Origin: JAAYXE01 sp964391195
GTDB lineage: Bacteria; Chloroflexota; Anaerolineae; Anaerolineales; UBA4823
DNA: 64,000 nt
Reading direction: 5' to 3'
NCBI GenBank assembly: GCA_964391195.1
Contig: CAYMLG010000006.1
Location: forward strand, 1-64,000
A program made the translations under genes and the position numbers. Under the pieces are notes generated by a model. That model made no database searches. It was not told where the DNA came from and saw only the letters and a program-made list of their open reading frames with translations. Position 1 is the stretch's first letter; each line of letters starts with the position of its first letter. Below, piece after piece: positions 15,707 through 24,900 of the stretch.

Positions 15707-17665
15707 TCAGGCGCGAGCCTGCTGGACCTCTTCGAGGATCCCTGGGTTGACCAGCGCGGTGGCATCACCGGGGTCGAGCCCCAGGTAGGCGGAGCGGATC
15801 ATGCGGCGCATCACTTTGCCGTTGCGGGTCTTAGGCAAGTCGCTGAGGAAGATCACCCGGCGAGGGGTAAGAGCTTTGCCCATCTCGGCGGCGACCATAT
15901 CCTTCAGTTCCTGCTCCAGCCTCTGGTCCGGCTGGCAATCGGGGCCAGGCACGCAGAACACCACAAGCTGGTTGCCCTTGATTGCGTCAGGCACACCAAT
16001 GGCCACCGCTTCGACGATGTGGGGGTGAGCGACGAGCACCGACTCCACCTCGGCCGGCCCCAGGCGTTTGCCAGCGATCTTGATCGTATCATCCGAGCGG
16101 CCGAGCAGGTACCACTGGCCGTCGGCGTCCACTGCCGCCCAATCCCCGTGGACCCATACGCCGGGCCAGCGCGACCAGTAGGTGTCCAGATAACGCTGGG
16201 GGTCCTTCCAGAACCCGCGGGTCATCCCGATCCAGGGAGATGTGATCACCAATTCGCCCACCTGGCCGCGCACCGGGTTCCCATTCTCGTCGAATACGCC
16301 GGCGGCAATGCCCGGGCAAGGGGCGGAGAAGGCGGTCGGCTTCTGGGGGAGCAGGGGGTTGCACATCAAGATACCGCCGGAAATCTCCGTCCCGCCGCTG
16401 TAGTTGATAATCGGGAGCTTGCTCTTCCCAACGGTTTCGAACAGCCAGTTCCAGGGCTGGGGGTTCCAGGGCTCGCCGGTGGAGCCGAGGATGCGCAGGG
16501 AAGAGATATCCTGGTTGGTGACCGGTTCTTCTCCGGAGGGGATGAGCACGCGCACTAGGGTGGGGGACAGGCCAAGCACGTTGATCCGGTGGCGGGCAAC
16601 CATCGACCACAACCGCTCGGGACCAGGATAGTCGAGCGCACCGTCGTTGATGAACATCGTGGCCCCGAGGAGCAAGGTCCCGAAGACCAGCCAGGGTCCC
16701 ATCATCCAGCCCATATCGGTGACCCAGTAGACGATTTCACCGGGGTGGACATCGGTTCCGAAGGCCATATCCTGAGCGGATTTCACCGGGAAACCGCAGT
16801 GGGTGTGCACGGCGCCCTTGGGCGCGCCGGTGGTTCCCGAGGTGTAAATGACCATCAGGATGTCCTCAGCCGAGGTGCGCTCGGTAGCGGCCTGCTCAGG
16901 CTGGGCATCCACGAACTGGCTCCACCAGTGATCGCGACCGGGCTGCATCTTGACCGGAAGTTGAGCGCGATCGAAGACGATGATGTGCTCCAGGCTGGGC
17001 GCCTGCCTGGCGGCCTCATCGGCAATGGGTTTGATCTCGACCGTCTTGCCCCGGCGGTAAAAACCATCGACGGTGAACAGGGCTTTTGCGCCTGTATCCA
17101 CCAGGCGGGTGACGACCGCGCTGACCCCGTATCCGGAGAAGAGGGGCACGATGATCCCGCCGATCTTGGCGATGGCGAGTAGGGCGATCACAGTCTCGGG
17201 GAGCATGGGCATGAAGATGCCGACGGCGTCACCCTTGCCGATGCCGAGGGAACGTAAGGCGTTGGCGGTTTTGTTCACCTGCCGGAATAGCTGCGCATAG
17301 GTTAGGGCGCGCACTTGACCTTCTTCGCCCTCCCAGATCAGGGCTTTGCGTCCGGCGACCTCGGTGCCCTGGTACTTGTCCAGGCAGTTGTGCACGATAT
17401 TCATCTCTCCACCCAGGCACCACTGCGGCCGTTCGATACCCCCCGAAAGGTCGACCACCTGATCGTAAGGCCGGTAAAACTGGATGTCGAGGAAATCCAG
17501 GACGGCCGCGGTGAACCAGGGGACATCCTCGGTGGAACGGCGCATCAGCGTTTCGTAATTCTCGATCTTGTGCTGGCGCATGAAGCGGGTCAGGTTGGCC
17601 TCTTGGATGTATTCGGGAGATGGACGCCAGGCGATCTCGCCCCCAAAATCGATCCCATCGTTCAT
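15707..17665 (-). CDS. acetyl-CoA synthetase-like acyl-CoA ligase
   Basis: This 652-residue AMP-forming ligase of the Acs subgroup activates a carboxylic acid to acyl-CoA through an acyl-adenylate. Visible are the phosphate loop YTSGTTGAPKGAVHTH, the VTDMGWMMGPW segment shared with acetyl- and propionyl-CoA synthetases, NYSGGTEISGG, GRSDDTIKIAGKRLGPAEVE in the hinge, and the C-terminal LPKTRNGKVMRR with the acetylatable Lys. The ATG at 17665 follows AAAGGGAGGAGTCTT. A frame extends 80 codons further upstream without similarity. It is convergent with xdhC and stands alone on its strand. The acid used is unknown, but acetate or another short chain is likely. Confidence 0.9.
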   Translation of the reverse strand: MNDGIDFGGEIAWRPSPEYIQEANLTRFMRQHKIENYETLMRRSTEDVPWFTAAVLDFLDIQFYRPYDQVVDLSGGIERPQWCLGGEMNIVHNCLDKYQGTEVAGRKALIWEGEEGQVRALTYAQLFRQVNKTANALRSLGIGKGDAVGIFMPMLPETVIALLAIAKIGGIIVPLFSGYGVSAVVTRLVDTGAKALFTVDGFYRRGKTVEIKPIADEAARQAPSLEHIIVFDRAQLPVKMQPGRDHWWSQFVDAQPEQAATERTSAEDILMVIYTSGTTGAPKGAVHTHCGFPVKSAQDMAFGTDVHPGEIVYWVTDMGWMMGPWLVFGTLLLGATMFINDGALDYPGPERLWSMVARHRINVLGLSPTLVRVLIPSGEEPVTNQDISSLRILGSTGEPWNPQPWNWLFETVGKSKLPIINYSGGTEISGGILMCNPLLPQKPTAFSAPCPGIAAGVFDENGNPVRGQVGELVITSPWIGMTRGFWKDPQRYLDTYWSRWPGVWVHGDWAAVDADGQWYLLGRSDDTIKIAGKRLGPAEVESVLVAHPHIVEAVAIGVPDAIKGNQLVVFCVPGPDCQPDQRLEQELKDMVAAEMGKALTPRRVIFLSDLPKTRNGKVMRRMIRSAYLGLDPGDATALVNPGILEEVQQARA

Positions 17666-17867
17666 AAGACTCCTCCCTTTCTCTTTATGAACCTGTGGAA
17701 TGACAGCGCCGGTTGGCTGCGAGACCGCCGGAGTATCGTCCGGCGTTCGGGCAGCGCCCCGGTCGCACTGATCCTGGCTTAATTCTATCAGGTTCTGCCA
17801 CAATCCTGGCCCAAATTGGAGAATCCGGGGTTGCCTGCTCCGGCCATATGACGTTTTTAAAATTGCT

Positions 17868-17911
17868 GAGTATTTGAAAGGCGGGCTGCGCAGCCCGCCT
17901 TTCAAATACTC
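17868..17911. repeat. perfect 44-bp palindrome
   Basis: Two 22-base arms, with the core GGCGGGCTGCGCAGCCCGCC, are exact complements with no unpaired loop. It lies between the divergent ligase and arsR-type genes, so it is downstream of neither and is unlikely to be a terminator for them. As DNA it could form a cruciform. The arm ends, GAGTATTTGAAA, differ from families A and B. The rest of the 304-bp gap holds the arsR promoter and nothing else I can support. Confidence 0.85.
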
Positions 17912-17933
17912 ATATTTTCACCCATTATATGCC

Positions 17934-17963
17934 TTGACTGTTATATAACCAATATGGTATATT
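17934..17963 (+). promoter_or_regulatory. promoter of the arsR-SRPBCC pair, probably leaderless, with overlapping dyad
   Basis: TTGACT (17934-17939) and TATATT (17958-17963) are 18 bp apart. The ATG at 17970 begins 6 bp after the -10 box, about where transcription should start, so the mRNA would have no leader and no ribosome binding site. The spacer and -10 region contain an approximate dyad ATAACCAATATGGTAT, a likely operator for autorepression by the ArsR protein. Confidence 0.7.
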
Positions 17964-17969
17964 AAACCC

Positions 17970-18302
17970 ATGATGACCGTTTATGCCGCTTTGGCCGAAC
18001 CAACCCGCCGCCGGATCCTGGACCTGCTCCGGGAACGACCCCGCCATGTGAATGAGTTGGTGGAAGAGATGGGGATCAGCCAACCGGCCGTCTCCAAGCA
18101 CCTGCGGGTGCTGCGGGAGGCCGGGCTGGTGCGGGTGCGCCAGGAAGCGCAGCGGCGTTGGTACGAGCTGCGGCCCGAGCCGCTGGCGGAGGTGGATCGC
18201 TGGTTAGAGTCTTACCGCGATCTGTTGGAAGAACGGTATTCACGTTTGGATGGTTTATTAGTGGAACTACAGGAAAGGGAGACGAAAGATGAACCAGAAT
18301 AA
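17970..18302 (+). CDS. ArsR-family transcriptional regulator
   Basis: This 110-residue winged-helix repressor has the canonical start ALAEPTRRRILDLL. The recognition helix follows as ISQPAVSKHLRVLREAGLV and the wing as RRWYELRPEPLAEVDRWL. No metal-binding cysteines are present, which fits the non-metal subgroup that accompanies SRPBCC genes. The start at 17970 is followed immediately by a second ATG. Both sit at the presumed transcription start. It overlaps the SRPBCC gene by 14 bp, so the two form an operon that is probably autoregulated. Confidence 0.9.
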   Translation: MMTVYAALAEPTRRRILDLLRERPRHVNELVEEMGISQPAVSKHLRVLREAGLVRVRQEAQRRWYELRPEPLAEVDRWLESYRDLLEERYSRLDGLLVELQERETKDEPE

Positions 18303-18777
18303 CCGCATAACTGTTACCCTGCCGTCGGATCTTGAGATCCTCATCACCCGCGTTTTCAACGCACCGCGTGAACTGGTATTCAGAGCGCACACCGATCCGG
18401 CGCTGATCCCGCTGTGGTGGGGGCCGCGCAGCACGACCACGGTTGTGGAGAAAATGGACCCCCGTCCGGGCGGCCAATACCGCTTCATTCACCGTTCGGA
18501 TGGCGAGGAGTACGTCTTCAGCGGCGAGTTTCGCGAGGTCGTGCCGTTCGAGCGCATCGTCCAGACCTCTGAGTTCGATCAGGCGCCGGGCACTGTGGTG
18601 ATCGAAACGCTCACCCTTGAAGAGCGCGACGGCAAGACCCTTCTGACGGTGCTCCAGGCCTGCCCAACGATGGAAGCTCGCGATGCGATACTCGCCTCGG
18701 GTATGGAATATGGTCTTAACGAGACATACGACCGCCTGTCGGAGCTCCTGGCGGAACAAAGCGCGGCTGCCCGCTAG
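18289..18777 (+). CDS. SRPBCC (AHSA1-like) domain protein
   Basis: This 162-residue START-like protein has the family pattern: VFNAPRELVFRAHTDP at the N-terminus, WWGPRSTTT after the first helix, GGQYRFIHRS in the sheet, and a long C-terminal helix. Such proteins bind hydrophobic ligands in a deep cavity. Genes paired with ArsR regulators are very common, and their ligands are mostly unknown. The start lies inside the end of the ArsR gene and has GGAAAGGGAGACGAAAG upstream. Confidence 0.88.
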   Translation: MNQNNRITVTLPSDLEILITRVFNAPRELVFRAHTDPALIPLWWGPRSTTTVVEKMDPRPGGQYRFIHRSDGEEYVFSGEFREVVPFERIVQTSEFDQAPGTVVIETLTLEERDGKTLLTVLQACPTMEARDAILASGMEYGLNETYDRLSELLAEQSAAAR

Positions 18778-19033
18778 GGCCGTCCGCCAGGGCTTTACGC
18801 CCCGGGTCGTTGATCCTCCAGAAAAAGGTGAGGCCCGCCCCCGCCAGGCAGCTCTGGATCGATATTTGAGATCAGAGCGCTTGAGGGGGGCGGGCCCGCC
18901 TGCTGGGCCGGAGGGGAGTTCCGGCGGGCAGGATGGATGCTCCGGTAAGAAAGGTGTCCTAGCTGAAAAGGTTAGCCCCTACCCGGTTCACAGGCGTGGG
19001 TGGCAGTGAAACATCCTGACCCAAAGAATGTTC

Positions 19034-19942
19034 CTAGCTCAAATAGGTAGCGAACCAGTCGAGAGTCCGCTGCCAGGCATCCCGGGCTGCTTCGGCGTTG
19101 TAACGCGGGCCGGTGTCGTTGTGGAAGGCGTGGTCCGCTCCGGGGTAAATCACTTTTTCGAAGGTTTTCCCATTGGCGGCCATGGCCTCTTCGATGGCAG
19201 GAATGCCCTGGTTGATGCGCTGGTCGAGTTCGCCGTAGATCCCCAGCACGGCGGCCTGGATATTCGGCACGTCTTCAACCGGCGGGTGGGGGCCGTAAAA
19301 GGGCACGGCTGCCCGCAGTTCCGGCATACGGGTGGCGACCATCCAGGTGACTCCGCCGCCGAAGCAGAAACCCACCATGCCGACCCGGTCGGCATCCGCG
19401 TAGGGCTGCCCGCCCAGATAGCGCCAGCCTTCGATAAAATCCTGAACGAACTGTTCGGGGGGCGTGCGGCTCAGGACCCCCGGGACCTGGTCCGGGCTCA
19501 GGGAGGCGCTTCCACCGCTGCGGGAGAGCAAATCGACCGCCAGGGCACAGTAGCCGGCCACCGCCAGCCGGCGAGCTACGTCTTTGATGTGATCGTTCAG
19601 GCCGCGGTTTTCGTGGCAGACCAGCACCACCGGAAAGCGACTACTGCCGCTGGGGTATGCCAGGTAGGCGGAAACCTGCTCGTCCCCGGAGGGGAATTGA
19701 ATGTCCTGCGCCAGGAGGGCCGGGTCGGTCGGGCTGACCGTCTCGGCCGGGCGGGTGCTCATCAGAACTGAGGGGGTGGCTTCCGATTCGGCGACCGGCG
19801 CGCAGGCGGCCAGGATCGAGTTGGCCATAATCAGGCTACCGGTGACGGCGGCGATCATCTTCAGCGCATCGCGTCGCGAGAGCAGGCCCTCTTGGTAGTC
19901 CTCTTTGAACTCTTCTACCAGGTACTTTTGGAAGTGGTTCAT
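19034..19942 (-). CDS. dienelactone hydrolase family lipoprotein
   Basis: This 302-residue alpha/beta hydrolase of the dienelactone hydrolase family has nucleophile motif GFCFGGGVTW (Cys), then YGELDQRI (Asp) and GADHAFHN (His), the full Cys-Asp-His triad. The N-terminus has SRRDALK, like a twin-arginine motif, followed by a hydrophobic stretch and a lipobox SILAAC, so it is probably exported folded and lipid-anchored outside. Characterised dienelactone hydrolases are mostly cytoplasmic. The ATG at 19942 follows AGGAGGGAAACG. It stands alone. The substrate is unknown. Confidence 0.87.
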   Translation of the reverse strand: MNHFQKYLVEEFKEDYQEGLLSRRDALKMIAAVTGSLIMANSILAACAPVAESEATPSVLMSTRPAETVSPTDPALLAQDIQFPSGDEQVSAYLAYPSGSSRFPVVLVCHENRGLNDHIKDVARRLAVAGYCALAVDLLSRSGGSASLSPDQVPGVLSRTPPEQFVQDFIEGWRYLGGQPYADADRVGMVGFCFGGGVTWMVATRMPELRAAVPFYGPHPPVEDVPNIQAAVLGIYGELDQRINQGIPAIEEAMAANGKTFEKVIYPGADHAFHNDTGPRYNAEAARDAWQRTLDWFATYLS

Positions 19943-20049
19943 CGTTTCCCTCCTGATCCACTCGGTTTGGCTAAACATGTATAGATGGGGTAAGGGTATT
20001 GCGAAGGGTGATCATCTGGATAGATATAAGCTAATTATAGTCCGAAAAA

Positions 20050-20095
20050 TCTTAATAAAAACAAGGATCGGGTGTACAACCTCAGGCCCGATCCC
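20050..20095 (-). terminator. intrinsic terminator for the 96-residue secreted protein gene
   Basis: On the minus strand GGATCGGG pairs with CCCGATCC around a 14-base loop and is followed by TTGTTTTTATT. It lies 26 bp after the stop at 20121. Confidence 0.75.
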
Positions 20096-20120
20096 TGTTA
20101 TCAAGTGGTAGGCGGATTTT

Positions 20121-20411
20121 TTATCTGGTCACTGAGGGAAGATAGATGTGGAATCCGGGCGGTGCGCCTGCGGAGCCCGGCCCCGTCCAGTAACCTATGC
20201 TGAGCCGGTATTCACCGGCATACATATGCCCGGTATCCGGCTGGCCGATGGTACTCCGTAGGACGTACCCTTCCGCAGAGCTGTACCCGCCTCCGCTATC
20301 GACGGTCCACCGGAGAAGCTGATAGCCGGAACCGGCGGCATAGGCCGCGCTGGCGACGAGGGTCAGCAAAGTGAGGGCCAGAAACAAGAGGGTCGTGACC
20401 TTTGTTTTCAT
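20121..20411 (-). CDS. small secreted protein with YLPxV tail
   Basis: This protein has 96 residues. It has a clear signal peptide (residues 1-25, ending ASAAYAA) and then a short beta-rich module with SGGGYSSAEGYVLRSTIGQ and YRLSIGYWTGPG. The C-terminus reads IYLPSVTR. Modules like this, and YLP-hydrophobic-R tails, are frequent in exported proteins of Chloroflexota from my general knowledge, and may be a sorting or surface signal. It lies 16 bp after the larger secreted-protein gene and is probably in its operon. Confidence 0.75.
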   Translation of the reverse strand: MKTKVTTLLFLALTLLTLVASAAYAAGSGYQLLRWTVDSGGGYSSAEGYVLRSTIGQPDTGHMYAGEYRLSIGYWTGPGSAGAPPGFHIYLPSVTR

Positions 20412-20427
20412 AATCCAACCCGCCTGA

Positions 20428-21498
20428 TCAATTCTCGATCTCAGTCAGGATGAGTTTCACGGAGTGAATGTTAAGGTAATAAGGGCCTACCCCTGGTTCG
20501 CCATTCTTGAGATTGAACTGCACCCAGGTGGCGTCGCCGATCGGCATGCGAGGCGTGGGGGCGATCATGGTGTAGCATGCAAATTCTTTCTCACCCCAAC
20601 CTTCACTGGAGATGACATAATACTCTTCGCCGGTCCCCTCGCCGTTGTGCCTGACCACCGCGGTAGTATCGATATAGCTGTTATAGGTCGGTACCCGATA
20701 ACATACTTCCAGGCCTTGCACGTACATGTCAGATCCGAACAGATTGCCGAAGGTTTGAACTGGGAGCACAGCATATACTGTACCCCCTCCAGGGACACCA
20801 ATTCCCATGCCGCCGCCGCCCAGCGCTTTGAGGGTGGCGCCTGCTGTACTACCATCACGCAAAATGATGCTGTACGGGCTGAGTTCCAGCGTGGATGTCG
20901 CGCTGCTGCGGATAGCGCCTTGAGCATCGAGCGCAAGACCGATCCGGGTCCCATTGAGAGTCAGGGCTGTGCCGGTGGTGTTGCTGGTATTATCGATGGT
21001 GAGGACCGAATCAGTGGTGTTGGCGGACCATGTTTCCTCCGTGTGGGCGTGAGGGGCAACTGTCAGCGCATAGGTGGCATACGGAGCGGCGCGAAGCGGC
21101 TGGCGTGGCGTGAGCATTTGCTGTTCGTCGGCGGATTGACAGCCAATGCCAATTTGAAGGTAGCGGGGTGAACCGTCGAACGGATTGGGACCAAATTGGT
21201 TGCTTTCGTTCAAGACCATGGTGAAGTATCCATTCATCACCTGGATTCCTGGATTGGAATCGATAACGCCAATCTGGTTCCCGCCGGTGACCGCATCCCA
21301 TAAGCTGACGTTGATATCGCAGGAATCATGGTATGGAGTCCCAGTATTGTCGGTCAGATAGCCCTGGAAGGTGAACCCCGCGCCTGGCGCGCCGGCCTCG
21401 ATACCCTGATCGCCGCCGGTTTGGGCTGCTGCCCCGAGCATGGGGGCAAAGAGCACTGCCATCAGCAAAATAGAAACAAACAGGTTTTTGTACTTCAT
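20428..21498 (-). CDS. secreted protein of unknown function, fibre-like repeats
   Basis: This protein has 356 residues. It has a signal peptide (about residues 1-26), then a beta-rich FTFQGYLTDNTGTPYHDSC segment, PRYLQIGI and LTPRQPLRAAPYATYA. That pattern is seen in large cell-surface or tail-fibre-like proteins. It continues with Ser/Thr/Gly-rich strands and a C-terminal domain with Cys pairs around VCYRVP and EFACYTM. The ATG at 21498 follows AAAGGACATCGAATC. It is transcribed towards the small YLPxV-tail protein. No enzymatic motif is visible. Confidence 0.75.
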   Translation of the reverse strand: MKYKNLFVSILLMAVLFAPMLGAAAQTGGDQGIEAGAPGAGFTFQGYLTDNTGTPYHDSCDINVSLWDAVTGGNQIGVIDSNPGIQVMNGYFTMVLNESNQFGPNPFDGSPRYLQIGIGCQSADEQQMLTPRQPLRAAPYATYALTVAPHAHTEETWSANTTDSVLTIDNTSNTTGTALTLNGTRIGLALDAQGAIRSSATSTLELSPYSIILRDGSTAGATLKALGGGGMGIGVPGGGTVYAVLPVQTFGNLFGSDMYVQGLEVCYRVPTYNSYIDTTAVVRHNGEGTGEEYYVISSEGWGEKEFACYTMIAPTPRMPIGDATWVQFNLKNGEPGVGPYYLNIHSVKLILTEIEN

Positions 21499-21606
21499 GA
21501 TTCGATGTCCTTTCATGGTGGATAGAGAGGTTTAGAATTGAGGAGGCCGGGAAATGCAGAACAACATTAGCGTACTGCTTCAATGCCAGACTTTATTAAT
21601 TGTTTG

Positions 21607-21852
21607 TCAATCGCAGGGATCTGAGACCGCGCGCTGATCTCCTCCTTTCTCGACAGTCTGGATTGGATCCTGGAGATGCAAGGCGATGAAGTCGTTGAGC
21701 CCGTTAAGAGAGGTGAAATAGTAGATCTGATTGGCGGGGATGTGTTCTACCGAACCGCGCCAATGCCTACGCGTCTGGGCTGCGGGTTCAAACCAGATCC
21801 GTACAATAAACAGGTGTTGGTGGCGGGTGGGTGTGTCGTTCACTACGCTCAT
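21607..21852 (-). CDS. small conserved protein, WRGSVEH type
   Basis: This 81-residue protein has the core FIVRIWFEPAAQTRRHWRGS, VEH, then IYYFTSLNGLNDFIALHL. I recognise the RxWxEP...WRGSVEH...YF..L..L..FI pattern as a small protein recurring in Chloroflexota genomes. Its function is unknown to me. The ATG at 21852 puts the conserved core near the start but has only a weak ribosome binding site. It lies 55 bp after the stop of the large BTAD regulator on the same strand, and may be co-transcribed with it. Confidence 0.6.
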   Translation of the reverse strand: MSVVNDTPTRHQHLFIVRIWFEPAAQTRRHWRGSVEHIPANQIYYFTSLNGLNDFIALHLQDPIQTVEKGGDQRAVSDPCD

Positions 21853-21907
21853 TGTAGGAGCGCAGCGTCCAAAAAACGTCCAAAAGCAGGGGGATAGAAA
21901 AGGAAAT

Positions 21908-24900
21908 TTAAGGCCATTCGTCGCGCTGATAGGCAGCCGCGATTTCCTGGTTGTAATAAATATTTGCAAAGGCCCGGCGTGATTCGTCGTCGGGAATGGC
22001 AGCCAGGCTGTGCTGGAAATCCTGATATGCCTGGGCTAAAGCCTGCCGGGCGCGCTCATCCTGTCCGGCAGCGCGCAGCGCCTGGGCCGCGATCCAAATG
22101 TACCGGTGGGTGTTATCGTCTTTCCCCGCGATTTCGGGATAATTCTCGATCACCTCTTCAGCGGAACACAGCGCCTGGGTAAGGTCTCCCAGCCCCATAA
22201 AGGTGAGCGCCAGGTCGGCCGCGACGCTGGTTCTAGCTTCCACTTCGGAAGGACTGTTGAAGAGACGGCGCGCTTCCAGTAAATACCGCAGCGAAGCTTC
22301 CAGGTTGCCAAAGCCGCGTTCCGCCTCACCCAGGTTTTGCAATGCATACGCTTCCAGATGCCGGCTTTGGATTTCGCGCGCCAGCTCCAGGGCCTGCCCG
22401 GCATACTGTTTTTCGGTCGCATAATCCCGCTGCAGGCTGGCAGCGAAACCGATATTGATCAAATCTTCGGTGATGCTTTGGCGGGAATTCGTCTGTTGGT
22501 TGGAGCGCAGCGCCTGTTGGTAGTTCTGAATTGCAGCCTGGAAATGTCCTAGCGAAACCTCCAGGTGTCCCATGATTTCCAAAACCAGCGCACACCCTCT
22601 TGGCTTCTGGAGTGACTGGTATAACGAGTAAGCCGTTTCCAGGGTGCTGCGCGCTTCGGCGATTTTGAACTGGCGCCGGTAGACAATACCGATCAATCGA
22701 TAGGCATTCGCCTGCCATACCCGGTCTCCGGCATCGCAGGCTGCCTTCAGCAGTTTTTGAGCGTATGCCAGGCAGCGGTCGTTATCGTTGTCTAAAAATC
22801 CGTTTCCGGCTAAATTCCAGAGAGTTCTGAGGAGGTCGGAGGAAGGGATATTATCCCTGCACAGCTCCAGGGCCTTCTGAGCCCAATGATCGGCTTCCGA
22901 ATTCTGCCTCAACGAAATCGCGACTTCCGATAGACCGCAGCAACTGATGACCTGCCCCTGGGTGTCTTGAAGTTGAGCGTATAGATCCAGCGCATGATGA
23001 AACCGGGCGACAGCCTGTGAAAACTCGTCGCGCAGGTGGAAGTAAACACCTTCGTGGAAAGCCGCTTCGGCAGACCAGCGCGGGTCGCCCAGGCGTTCTG
23101 CCTGCTGGCTCAGGGACTCGAGCAGCTCCTTTTGCTTCGGGTGGTCATCCACGGCGCGGTAATACAGGATCTGTCGTTTAAGGACTTCGCAGGACAGTGA
23201 CAGGTCGTCGAGAGAATCGGCCAGCGACACCAATTGCTGCAGATCTCTAAATTCATCTACGCGATCACCGTGACGATAGTGAATGTCAGCGCGTAAGAGC
23301 AGCAGCTTCGCCAGTATATGGGTAGAAGCCGGAGTGGCGGTTTGGTCGCAAAGCTGGATGGCGCGGTCGATACACTGCAGCGCCTGGCTGTCGGCAAAGA
23401 CGGCCAGATGGCGCCTGGCGGCGGTGTGGTAGCAGGCGATGGCTTGATCGGGGGCGCCTCCGGCATCATAGTGGTAGGCTAACTCTCCGGCTAGCTCCTC
23501 GTGTTGCGCGGGGTAAAGGTCTGCGAGCACTTCGGCCGCGCGTCGGTGGCGGCGTTTGCGCCTGGCAGGCGACATTTCGTCATACAACACGGTTTGGATC
23601 AGGTGGTGGGTAAAACGATAGTCATAGCGCTGGCCGCTCCCGGCTTCATGCAGGATGCGGCGGTCGAGCAGACTGTGCAGGGCATCATGGGCCCGGATTT
23701 CATCCCAGCCGCCCACTTCGCGAACGGCTTCGGCGTCGAAAGCCGGGCCGAGCACAGCCGCGACTTCTGCATAGACGCGCGTTTCCGCCGATAGATGGGC
23801 CAGGCGACCGGCGATCGCAGCTTGAATACCCCCGGGCAGTTGTGTCTCCGCCTGAACACCCTCCGTTTGGTATTGGTGCCAGAGGATCTGGAGGAAGAGC
23901 GGATTGCCCTCGCTTTCCGCGTGCAGCCGGGCGGCCAGGCCTTGCTCACCAGCGGCGAAGTGAGACATCAGCGCTTCGAAAGACTCCAGCGGGAGGCGCC
24001 CAAGGGGGATGTGGTCGATCAGCTTTTCATCCTGCAAGCAGCGGCGCATCACATTCATGGCATGGGTGCGCGGGGTCTCTTCATCGCGGTACGTCCCGAT
24101 GATCAACAACGCTGCGCCAGCGGCCCGGCGTGCGATAAATTGCACCAGGTCCAACGTGGCAGCCCCGGCCCAGTGTAGATCCTCAAGGATCAACAGCAGC
24201 GGGCGGGGCTCTGCCAGCTTCACCAGGCTGATGGCGACAGCGTCGAACAGGATCAGGCGTTCATTTTCCGGGTTAAGTGGCGGTTGTCCGGCGGGGCTTT
24301 TCCCGGCGCGGCTTCGCTCGCTTGCCAATTCGGGGACCAGCGCGGCCAGAGCGGGCATACAGGCGGGATCTTTCTGCAGCACAGCCAAAAGAGGCCGCGC
24401 CGACTGCAGCGCCTCGGCGACGGCCTGGTAAGGGCGCGGCTCACGGGGCGAGGTGGCCCCGTAGATTACCCGGCCGCCCTGGGCCTCTACCAGGCGAGAG
24501 AGCTCGCTGGCCAGGCGGCTTTTGCCGATGCCGGCCTCTCCACTGACCAGCACCAGGCCGCCCTGCCCGTGCGCGGCGCGGCTCCAGCGGTTTGCCAGTC
24601 TTTCCAGCTCGGTCTTGCGCCCTATAAAAGGCAGCGCCTGCACGGCGTACGGCGGATCGGCCTGGGGAGCCGGCGGCGCCTCGCCACCGGGCAGCCGGGC
24701 GTTGCGCAGAATGAGTTCGTACAGTGTCCTGGTTTCGGGCATGGGGTCTACATGCATTTCCCGGCGCAGGCGGTGTTCGAAGGTGGTGTATTCTTGAATG
24801 GCCCCGGCGCGGTTCCCGGCTTCGTACTGCACGGCCATGAGCTGGCGCAGGATATCTTCGCGGAAAGGATCGACCCCCAGGAGCTGTCTTGCATAACCAA

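Noticed and set aside
17821..17905. 80-codon N-terminal extension of the acyl-CoA ligase
   Set aside because: It would run into the 44-bp palindrome and lacks similarity; ATG 17665 has a strong AGGGAGGAG site.
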